From positions 1 through 13,237 of the forward strand of contig CAIFEU010000068.1 in the NCBI GenBank assembly GCA_903789505.1: a stretch of 13,237 nt of DNA. The letters run 5' to 3'. The notes under the pieces are model-generated. The model was given only the letters and a program-made list of their open reading frames with translations. It did no database searches and was not told the DNA's origin. Positions 6,587 to 13,237 of this stretch are shown in pieces (positions within the stretch are counted from its first letter, which is position 1; each line of letters opens with the position of its first letter). This stretch comes from an uncultured Coriobacteriales bacterium. Its GTDB lineage: Bacteria; Actinomycetota; Coriobacteriia; Coriobacteriales; UMGS124. A program made the translations under genes and the position numbers.

Positions 6587-9370
6587 CTATGCCTGGTTCC
6601 TTCCGTGACAGTTCTTGAACTTCTTCCCGCTGCCGCACGGGCACGGGTCGTTGCGCCCCACTCCCGCGTAGCGGTCGTGCTCCGCCTTGACATAGGTCTT
6701 GACGCCTGCGGACGCTTGCCCCGACGCCGGCGCGCCCACCGCGGCGGCACCCATGGCCCCACGCCCGGCCTGGGCGGGACGGCGAAGCCTGCCGTTGCCA
6801 TGGTCACCGTCGACCTCCGCGGGGCCGGAGAAGGTCATGCCCCTCGCGGCGGGAACAGCTGCGGCGTGGGGCTGCGGGCGCGTGCGCGCGTTGATCTCAA
6901 TCCTCAGGATCGTGCGCAGGTAGTCCTCGTACATCGTGTTGACGAGGTCGCCAAACGCTGCGTACGCCTCCTCCTTGTACTCGACCAGCGGGTCGCGCTG
7001 ACCGTAACCGCGCAGGAAGATGCCCGTCTTGAGGTAGTCCATGTCCTGCAGGTAGTTAATCCAGCGCGTGTCGATGACGCGCAGCATCACCTGCCGCTCG
7101 AAGATCTTCATCAGGTCGCCGAGACTCTCGGCCTTGCGCTCGTAGGCCTTGTGGATGAAGTCGTAGACCGCGTCGTTGACGTCCCCGGGATCGACCTCAT
7201 CGAGGCTCTCGGGGAGCCCGAGCTCGGGATCGGCGATTCCGGTCAGATTGGTGAGCCACGTCCTCAGCCCGTCGACGTCCCACTCCTCGGGCGTGGCGCG
7301 CTCGGGGAGGTAGGCATCCACCTCGCGGTCGACGATGTCGTGCATGACGTCGTCAACGTGCTCGGAGAGGTTCTTGCCGTCGAGGATGCGGTTGCGCTCC
7401 TCGTAGATGGTCTGGCGCTGCTTGTTCATGACGTCGTCATACTCGAGGACCTGCTTGCGCGCCGCGAAGTTCATGTCCTCGACCTTGCGCTGGGCGCCCT
7501 CCACGGACCTCGTGACGAGCTTCGCCTGGATGGGCATGTCCTCGGGCATGTTCATGCGCTGCATGAGCGCCGAGATCGAGTCCATCTTGTCCGCCCCGAA
7601 CAGGCGCATCAGGTCGTCCTCGAGGGAGAGATAGAACTGCGTGCAGCCCGGGTCCCCCTGACGGCCGGCGCGTCCGCGCAGCTGGTTGTCGATACGGCGG
7701 GACTCATGGCGCTCCGTGCCGATGATGGCGAGGCCGCCTGCGGCTATGACCTTCTTCTTCTCCTCGGAGCAAATCGCCTTGGCGCGCGCCAGCGCCTCCG
7801 ACCGCTGCTCGTCGGTGGCGTCCTCCGGCGCGACGCCGTCCTTCAGCAGGAGCTCGTTCGCGATTCCCGCGGGGTTCCCGCCGAGAAGGATGTCGGTGCC
7901 GCGACCGGCCATGTTCGTCGCGATCGTGACCGCGCCGTAGCGACCCGCCTGGGCGACGATTGCCGCCTCGCGCTCGTGGTGCTTGGCGTTGAGCACCTCG
8001 TGCTTGATGCCGCGCTTGCTGAGCATGCGGGAAAGCCGCTCGGAGTTCTCGATGGAGACCGTGCCGACGAGCACCGGCTGCCCCTTGGAGTGACGCTCTA
8101 TCACGTCCTCCACGACCGCGTTGAACTTGCTCTGAATCGTGCGGTAGACCAGGTCGTCGCGATCGTCGCGGATGACCGGCTTGTTGGGCGGAATCGGCTG
8201 CACGGGCAGGTTATAAATCTCCCTGAACTCCGCGTCCTCCGTGAGCGCGGTGCCGGTCATGCCGGAAAGCTTGTCGTACAGGCGGAAGTAGTTCTGCAGC
8301 GTGATGGTCGCCAGGGTCTGGTTCTCCTCGCGAATCTGCACGCCCTCCTTGGCCTCAACCGCCTGGTGCAGGCCTTCGCTCCAGCGCCTTCCCTCCATGA
8401 TGCGGCCGGTGAACTCGTCGACGATCTTCACCTCGCCGTCCTGCACGACGTAGTCCTTGTCGCGGTGGTAGAGGAACTGGGCCCGCAGCGCCTGGTTGAG
8501 GTGATTGGCCAGCTGGCCGCTCATGTCATCGTAGATGTTGTCGATCCCCACCAGCGTCTCGACCTTGCGCAGGCCCGCCTCAGTCGCGGTAATCTGGTGC
8601 TTCGCCTCGTCCATCTCGAAGTCGACGCCCTCGTGCAGCCCCCGCACGGCGCGGGCGAACTTCTTGTACGTGTCGCTCGAACGCGTCCCCGCCCCAGAGA
8701 TGATCAGGGGCGTCCTTGCCTCGTCAATCAGAATAGAGTCGACCTCGTCCACGATCGCGAACGCGTGGCCGCGCTGCATGCGGTCCTCTGCACGGCTCAC
8801 CATGTTGTCGCGCAGATAGTCGAAGCCGAACTCGGAGTTCGTTCCGTATGTGATGTCTGCCTCGTAGGCAGGCTTCTTGTCGCCGAGGGGCATGCCGTTC
8901 TGGAGAAGCCCCACGCTGAGTCCGAGGGCATGATAGAGCTGGCCCATCCACTCGCTGTCGCGGCGCGCGAGGTAGTCGTTCACGGTGACGACGTGAACCC
9001 CCTTGCCGGAGAGGGCGTTGAGATAGGCGGCGAGGGTGGCGACCAGCGTCTTGCCCTCGCCGGTCTTCATCTCCGCAATCATGCCCTCGTGCAGGGCGAT
9101 TCCGCCGATCAGCTGCACGTCGAAGTGGCGCATGCCCAAGACCCTGCTCGACATCTCGCGGCACGTGGCGAACGCATCGGGGAGCATGTCGTCAAGCGAC
9201 TCGCCGTTTTCGAAGCGCTCGCGAAACGCCGGGGTCTGCGCCGCCAGCTCCTCGTCGGTCATCTTCTCGTATGTCGGGGACAGGTCATTGACCCGCTGTG
9301 CGGTCTTTTGGAAGCGCTTGAGATCCTTGTCCGCACCGATGGACAGGAGCTTCGAGAAAAAGTTAGCCAT
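6587..9370 (-). CDS. secA: Preprotein translocase ATPase SecA
   Basis: SecA is the motor that pushes unfolded preproteins through SecYEG. The 927-residue protein is full length. It has Walker A KTGEGKT (102-108, with Lys where MRTGEGKT is usual), the Walker B/DEAD stretch VDEVDSILIDEARTPLIISG, the preprotein cross-linking region with YVVQDGEVKIVDEFTGR, the second nucleotide fold with TNMAGRGTDI and the arginine-finger stretch QLRGRAGRQGDPG. The helical scaffold and wing end with GYGQRDPLVEYK. A poorly conserved Ala/Gly/Pro linker (about 835-895) leads to an intact zinc-binding tail, Cys910-x-Cys912-x8-Cys921-His922, which in other bacteria binds SecB or phospholipid/ribosome. ATG at 9370 has AAAGGA four bases upstream. 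The stop codon abuts prfB, so the two are probably co-transcribed. Confidence 0.98.
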   Translation of the reverse strand: MANFFSKLLSIGADKDLKRFQKTAQRVNDLSPTYEKMTDEELAAQTPAFRERFENGESLDDMLPDAFATCREMSSRVLGMRHFDVQLIGGIALHEGMIAEMKTGEGKTLVATLAAYLNALSGKGVHVVTVNDYLARRDSEWMGQLYHALGLSVGLLQNGMPLGDKKPAYEADITYGTNSEFGFDYLRDNMVSRAEDRMQRGHAFAIVDEVDSILIDEARTPLIISGAGTRSSDTYKKFARAVRGLHEGVDFEMDEAKHQITATEAGLRKVETLVGIDNIYDDMSGQLANHLNQALRAQFLYHRDKDYVVQDGEVKIVDEFTGRIMEGRRWSEGLHQAVEAKEGVQIREENQTLATITLQNYFRLYDKLSGMTGTALTEDAEFREIYNLPVQPIPPNKPVIRDDRDDLVYRTIQSKFNAVVEDVIERHSKGQPVLVGTVSIENSERLSRMLSKRGIKHEVLNAKHHEREAAIVAQAGRYGAVTIATNMAGRGTDILLGGNPAGIANELLLKDGVAPEDATDEQRSEALARAKAICSEEKKKVIAAGGLAIIGTERHESRRIDNQLRGRAGRQGDPGCTQFYLSLEDDLMRLFGADKMDSISALMQRMNMPEDMPIQAKLVTRSVEGAQRKVEDMNFAARKQVLEYDDVMNKQRQTIYEERNRILDGKNLSEHVDDVMHDIVDREVDAYLPERATPEEWDVDGLRTWLTNLTGIADPELGLPESLDEVDPGDVNDAVYDFIHKAYERKAESLGDLMKIFERQVMLRVIDTRWINYLQDMDYLKTGIFLRGYGQRDPLVEYKEEAYAAFGDLVNTMYEDYLRTILRIEINARTRPQPHAAAVPAARGMTFSGPAEVDGDHGNGRLRRPAQAGRGAMGAAAVGAPASGQASAGVKTYVKAEHDRYAGVGRNDPCPCGSGKKFKNCHGRNQA

Positions 9371-9425
9371 TTTTTCCTTTTATCGAAAAATCCCGGCGAC
9401 GCAGGACGCGCGTCTCAATCGAGGT

Positions 9426-9434
9426 ACTGTATCA
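9426..9434 (-). promoter_or_regulatory. Candidate extended -10 promoter of secA-prfB
   Basis: TGATACAGT (extended -10, TGnTAnnnT) lies 56 bases before the secA start in the 165-bp gap after the regulator gene. No -35 match is visible at 16-18 bases upstream. A perfect 10-base palindrome GACGCGCGTC (9405-9414) and then a T5 run follow in the presumed leader, ahead of the ribosome site AAAGGA (9375-9380). This could form a small hairpin in the leader. I see no clear terminator for the regulator gene in this gap. Confidence 0.35.
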
Positions 9435-9535
9435 CACTCCTATGATGGTCCCCTATGTACCCCTTTTGGCGCTTGCCGGCGACAGAATCCCCTTCTGCGG
9501 GCAATCATCACGCATCCTGCGACGCCGAGAGGCCC

Positions 9536-12500
9536 TCATTCTCCCTCTGTACCGCTCCCGATTTCCAGGGGGACCGTGCTCCCGTCCTCCCCCATGACAC
9601 CGGAGTCACCTTCGCGAACGGGGGACGCCGGGCACGCCGCGGGGCTCTCGTCACATTCCCCTCCTGGTTCGACGAAGGCGCCGCTCATAAGCCCTATCTC
9701 CCCCAGGACACCCTCGCATACCGCCCGAACCTCCTCCTGCCCCGGCCTCGCCGCCTCGGAGCGGCGTGCGAAGCGCAGCGCGGCAATCGGCGAGCCCGAC
9801 TCCCGGGCGGCGAGTGACGCGCAGAGCATGCAGTCGGCGAACAGCGTCTTTATGTCCTCGGCGCGCATGCCCCAGGTTCCGTCATCGCGGATTCCGGTGG
9901 TCCGGTCGACGCCATCCCCGTACAGGGCGTCTATGCGGGATGCGACGTCGACTGCTTGCTCGCCCTCCCGCTTTGGCATCGCGAGGAGCCTGCGGCACAG
10001 TGACCTGAGTCGCTCGACGTCGGCCCCGACGGTCTGTGGGTTGAGCGCAATCTCCTCGTCGTTGGTCAGCAGAAACGTCGGTCCCCCGTCCACCTGGCCG
10101 AGCATCTTGCGCGCCGTTGAAAGCACGGCGGACAGGTTGCCTCTCTGTGAGGACGGGGAGCTTCCCGGCCAGAGGATCCTGCACGCCTGGTCGCGCGTCA
10201 ATGACATCCCCGGAGCCATCGCGAGCTCGAGAATCAGGTCGCGTGAACGCTTACGTCCCCAGCGCTGCCTCCCTATTTGGTGGCCATTGAGGCTGATGTC
10301 GAGCTCCCCCAGCAGGGCGATCTGCAGAGGTCGACGGTCTGGCGCGCTCTGCGAGCGCCTCGCGCGCCCCGCTCCCTTGGGGTCCCCGCTCTCCAGCTTC
10401 TCGCGCGTTGGACGGCTGACCCGCCTCAGGACCTCCTCCCTAGCCTCTCCAAGGCACCTGCATGCCAGGTAGGCAAGAGCGGCGTCGCGGGCGCTTCCCG
10501 CGCTCATGAGTCCGTCGATGATGAGGGCCGCGCCGTCATAGTCCCTTCCGGCCGCCGAGGCAGCGGCTCTCTCCAGCATCTCGAGCGTCCCTCGCCTCGC
10601 ATGCCCCTCCTCCGCGAAGCGGTCTGCCAGCTCGTAGGCAAGAAGGTGAGCGTCGTCCGTGCGAGACCGCCCCTCCGAGCACGCGAGCAGCGCCCTTTGG
10701 AACTCGATTGCGCCGTTCCACTTCCCTTCGATGGAGCTTTCGCAGATGCGACCCGCTGCCTCGATGCCTGCCCCCGCATGCCCCGGCTCCGAATTCGCAA
10801 GTTGAACGTGCGTCTTTACCACGAGCGTCGCGAGCTGCCCTATGGTGTCCCCCGCGGCAGCATAGCAGGCATGCGCCCGGGATATCGATATGGCCGCATC
10901 CGGCTCACGCCCGCACAGCGCCTGGGCAACAGCGACGTAGAGCCCTAGGACCGCGCTGAACGACCTCATCCCCCGGCGCTCGACTTCGCCAGCGACCCGC
11001 TCGAGACAGGCCTCCTTGTCCTCGACCTCCTCCCAACCGAACTTGAACCTATTCGCCAGAACGAAGGCGAAGGCGTCGTCAGCCTCGAGCAATAGCCCCG
11101 TCAACGTGCCGGGAATCCCCTCTCCGCGAACGTGGTCGCGCTCGTCTTGGCGAGCCCGCTCCTGATCGAGCCAGGAAAGCGCGTGCGCATACGTCCCACA
11201 GAGCAGCTCGCACTCCGCTGCGAAGTGCAGCAGCAACCCCCTGGAGAAGTCATCGAGGTCCGAGAGCGACGACCGGAACACCTCGGACAGCCCCTCGCAG
11301 AGCTCAACATCGTGTTCAAATGCGGCCGTAGAAAGCTCCGCAGCCTCCCTTGCGATCCGCTCGAGACGGTCGGATTCTCGAAGGGTGGAGGGCCGAACCT
11401 TCATGCACGTGTGGCGACCCGCCGGAAACGGCATGGCATAGTATCCCGCGACAATCGTCGCGAAGCAGGCGGGGTCGGAATCGACGGGAAGGAGGTCCGT
11501 CGTGCGTACCGCACCGGTGCGCAGTGACTCGAACAGTGCGCCGACAGACCTGAGCCTGCGTCTGATGGAATCCTCCTCGGGTCCGTGCATGGTACGGGCA
11601 TGCAAGGACGCCCTGCCCTCGAGATCGTTGGCGCATGCATCGGCGAAGAACAGAGGAATCTCGGACATGATGAGCGCCAGGTGCGCGTCGTCAAGCGCCC
11701 TCACCGCCACGGGGGCGCGAACGAGGTCGCGGCGAGTCACGAGCGACACTGCGCATGCGTACGCCGCATCCGGGGCCGACCGCCAAAGTCGCTCGAACGC
11801 ATCCACGTACAGCGATGCGTCACAAGCAACGCACGCAAAGCTGCCCTCCGAAGCGACGACACCGAACGGCGGGTAGTCGTACTCGATCTGGAACAGGTCG
11901 TCCTCTCGCGCCTCGATTCCCAATGCGACAAGCTCGGAGAACGACCCGTGCCCCAGAAGGACCATCGCAAGCATGAGGCGCTTGATTGAATCCGGCGTGG
12001 GGTCGTCCAGGCACCCCCGGAGGACCCTGGATGCCGCCTCGCGGACCGAGCGGCAGGAATACGGTGACGGATCATCTTGCCGCATCTGCCTCATTGCGCT
12101 GACGATGGCCGGAATCCCAGGGACAAGCTCGGAGTGTGCACCAAGGGCAGGTAGGCAGAGCTTGCTGTGCCACGTGCGCATCGAGCCGGAGTCGACCGTA
12201 AGCTCGGAGCTGGTGAGGCGCACGGCGTCAGGGAAGTAATCGACCGAAGGGGACGCCGAGGGACTCGAGGAGATGATAATGCTAGCGCCGAGGTTGACCC
12301 ATCTCGACGCCGAGATGGAGAACGAAGCCTGCATGTCTTCGTCCAGTAACGAGGGGAAGTTGTCAATCTCGATGAGTGGCGCGAATTTGGAAAGCTTGGA
12401 ATACGACGTCTCGCCAGACGTGCAGGTGTCGACCCACTTTGGGCAAGATTCGGCAATGATTGACGTGAGCACGTGAGAAACGGGGTCAGCACAACTGCCA

Positions 12501-13108
12501 AGACATGCAGTGGAGCCAAGCGTAGTAGGCTGTTCCCCAAATAGAGGCCCGGGGCGCTCGAGGCGACCTCGAGGCACCTTCCTGTCCCACCCGGAACCGG
12601 AAGGCGGACAGACAGCTCGCGGCGCGCCGCCACGGGAAGAAGGTCTTCCCTGCGCATGAACAGGAGAGTCGGAAAGGTCATAGTCTGCTTGCGCGACAAG
12701 GGTAGCGCATCCGGTTTGGGAGCCATAGGAGACTGGCCCAAGAGCGGGCTTGTCGACAGGGACTTGGCCTGACCTGTGAGAGGAACGATAACAAGACTCG
12801 AAATCGATGGAATCGTGACAGGTGGAAGAAGCAGGGGATGTCGACGCAAACAGGTCGCAGATTGCCCTGTGCTCTTCGAGCGCAAAGTCAACGAAGACAA
12901 CCGGACGGGACTTGTGATAACGCGATGACCACTCTAGGGCAAAGTCCCTGAGCAAGGTCGTTTTGCCATATCCGACAGGGGCAGACACGATAGCAATCTT
13001 GCTCAGCACGACCCCTGACCAGAGCTGCATCATCAGTGACTGTCGCGCGACGTGCGCATGTCCAGCATACGGTCCAGAAGCATGATCATTGATGTCAGGC
13101 ATTGTCAC
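9536..13108 (-). CDS. Giant STAND-ATPase/BTAD transcriptional regulator
   Basis: The 1190-residue protein starts with a MalT-like STAND ATPase: Walker A APVGYGKT (43-50), then a Walker B-like FAPLIEIDN (242-250) with Asn in place of the second acidic residue, and NLGASIIISSSPS (272-284) at the sensor-1 position. The middle (about 350-900) is helical and Ala/Leu/Arg-rich, as in TPR-like sensor arms. The C-terminus has an OmpR-type winged helix (about 927-1023; PLQIALLGELDISLNG, RDLILELAMAPG, LTRDQACRILWPGSS) followed by a BTAD domain (about 1024-1145) and an acidic tail. The GTG start at 13108 has GAGGAA (13116-13121) seven bases upstream. Residues about 90-215 are unusual: rich in Ser, Gly, Pro and Cys, with no recognisable fold, although this frame alone stays convincing. 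Such proteins usually act as ligand-gated activators; the ligand and target genes are unknown here. No dedicated partner gene adjoins it. Confidence 0.85.
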   Translation of the reverse strand: MTMPDINDHASGPYAGHAHVARQSLMMQLWSGVVLSKIAIVSAPVGYGKTTLLRDFALEWSSRYHKSRPVVFVDFALEEHRAICDLFASTSPASSTCHDSIDFESCYRSSHRSGQVPVDKPALGPVSYGSQTGCATLVAQADYDLSDSPVHAQGRPSSRGGAPRAVCPPSGSGWDRKVPRGRLERPGPLFGEQPTTLGSTACLGSCADPVSHVLTSIIAESCPKWVDTCTSGETSYSKLSKFAPLIEIDNFPSLLDEDMQASFSISASRWVNLGASIIISSSPSASPSVDYFPDAVRLTSSELTVDSGSMRTWHSKLCLPALGAHSELVPGIPAIVSAMRQMRQDDPSPYSCRSVREAASRVLRGCLDDPTPDSIKRLMLAMVLLGHGSFSELVALGIEAREDDLFQIEYDYPPFGVVASEGSFACVACDASLYVDAFERLWRSAPDAAYACAVSLVTRRDLVRAPVAVRALDDAHLALIMSEIPLFFADACANDLEGRASLHARTMHGPEEDSIRRRLRSVGALFESLRTGAVRTTDLLPVDSDPACFATIVAGYYAMPFPAGRHTCMKVRPSTLRESDRLERIAREAAELSTAAFEHDVELCEGLSEVFRSSLSDLDDFSRGLLLHFAAECELLCGTYAHALSWLDQERARQDERDHVRGEGIPGTLTGLLLEADDAFAFVLANRFKFGWEEVEDKEACLERVAGEVERRGMRSFSAVLGLYVAVAQALCGREPDAAISISRAHACYAAAGDTIGQLATLVVKTHVQLANSEPGHAGAGIEAAGRICESSIEGKWNGAIEFQRALLACSEGRSRTDDAHLLAYELADRFAEEGHARRGTLEMLERAAASAAGRDYDGAALIIDGLMSAGSARDAALAYLACRCLGEAREEVLRRVSRPTREKLESGDPKGAGRARRSQSAPDRRPLQIALLGELDISLNGHQIGRQRWGRKRSRDLILELAMAPGMSLTRDQACRILWPGSSPSSQRGNLSAVLSTARKMLGQVDGGPTFLLTNDEEIALNPQTVGADVERLRSLCRRLLAMPKREGEQAVDVASRIDALYGDGVDRTTGIRDDGTWGMRAEDIKTLFADCMLCASLAARESGSPIAALRFARRSEAARPGQEEVRAVCEGVLGEIGLMSGAFVEPGGECDESPAACPASPVREGDSGVMGEDGSTVPLEIGSGTEGE

Positions 13109-13115
13109 ACCGCCG

Positions 13116-13121
13116 TTCCTC
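13116..13121 (-). promoter_or_regulatory. Ribosome binding site of the regulator (GAGGAA)
   Basis: GAGGAA lies seven bases before GTG at 13108 and thirteen before the in-frame ATG at 13102. The spacing favours the GTG start. Confidence 0.55.
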
Positions 13122-13148
13122 TTCGATTTGGGACTGTGGATGAATGAC

Positions 13149-13164
13149 CGTGTGACGTCACGGC
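13149..13164. promoter_or_regulatory. Palindromic candidate operator in the regulator leader
   Basis: GTGACGTCAC (13152-13161) is a perfect 10-base palindrome. It is nested in a second inverted repeat, CCGTG-N6-CACGG, offset by one base. It lies between the candidate promoter and the regulator's start codon, about 40 bases before the gene. The position suits a binding site for autoregulation or another dimeric regulator. The binding protein is unknown. Confidence 0.35.
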
Positions 13165-13203
13165 CAAAACCTTACGCAATCCTGAGAAGAGTTGGAGCGA
13201 CAA

Positions 13204-13231
13204 TTTTTAGAAAATTTTCATCGTCTGACAA
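13204..13231 (-). promoter_or_regulatory. Promoter of the STAND/BTAD regulator
   Basis: TTGTCA (13226-13231, five of six matches to the -35 consensus) and TAAAAA (13204-13209, four of six to the -10) are separated by 16 bases. The region is strikingly AT-rich compared with the rest of the window. The spacer contains the palindrome GAAAATTTTC (13210-13219). Transcription would start near 13197, giving a leader of about 90 bases. Confidence 0.5.
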
Positions 13232-13237
13232 AATTTA

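Noticed and set aside
5993..9445. Very long open frame on the plus strand opposite prfB and secA
   Set aside because: It mirrors secA and prfB in high-GC codons, gives a Val/Leu/Arg/His/Asp-rich product without domains, and the minus-strand genes are unmistakable.
1..13237. tRNA, rRNA, CRISPR arrays, insertion sequences or prophage genes
   Set aside because: No repeat-spacer pattern, terminal inverted repeats, transposase motifs or cloverleaf structures were seen on either strand.

Overview
The window is a high-GC, densely packed stretch in which every gene I can support lies on the minus strand, so the genes read from the right end to the left. The gene families and the base composition fit a high-GC Gram-positive. 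A transketolase split into two adjacent genes, a very large STAND-ATPase/BTAD regulator and an actinobacterial-type prfB without a frameshift site suggest a Coriobacteriia-like actinobacterium (Olsenella/Collinsella relatives). That placement is an inference from gene content, not from a marker gene.

Layout from right to left: (1) an AT-rich upstream region (13109-13237) with a candidate promoter and a palindrome; (2) a giant transcriptional regulator (9536-13108) with an N-terminal STAND-type ATPase and a C-terminal winged helix plus BTAD; (3) secA (6587-9370) followed with no gap by prfB (5438-6586); (4) a two-gene split transketolase (4337-5248 and 3382-4335) ending at a strong hairpin terminator; (5) a new promoter followed by the overlapping pair ftsE (2262-3068) and ftsX (1349-2275); (6) a membrane-anchored protein of the S41 C-terminal processing protease family, beginning two bases past the ftsX stop codon and running off the left edge of the window.

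The housekeeping part combines protein export (SecA), translation termination (RF2), the non-oxidative pentose phosphate pathway (transketolase) and cell-wall/division signalling (FtsEX). In many bacteria prfB lies directly before ftsE-ftsX. Here the transketolase pair and its terminator separate them.

The most unusual part is the last gene. It is clearly built on the S41 protease scaffold, but it has Gly where the nucleophilic Ser should be, Ser where the general-base Lys should be, and no PDZ domain. It therefore looks like a pseudoprotease coupled to ftsX. Its 5' part is interrupted by about 120 bp of nearly pure G that breaks the reading frame and is probably a sequencing or assembly artefact. 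A second point is the RF2 recognition tripeptide, which reads Ser-Pro-Thr instead of Ser-Pro-Phe. A third is the regulator, which has a long Cys-rich insert of unknown nature between its ATPase motifs.
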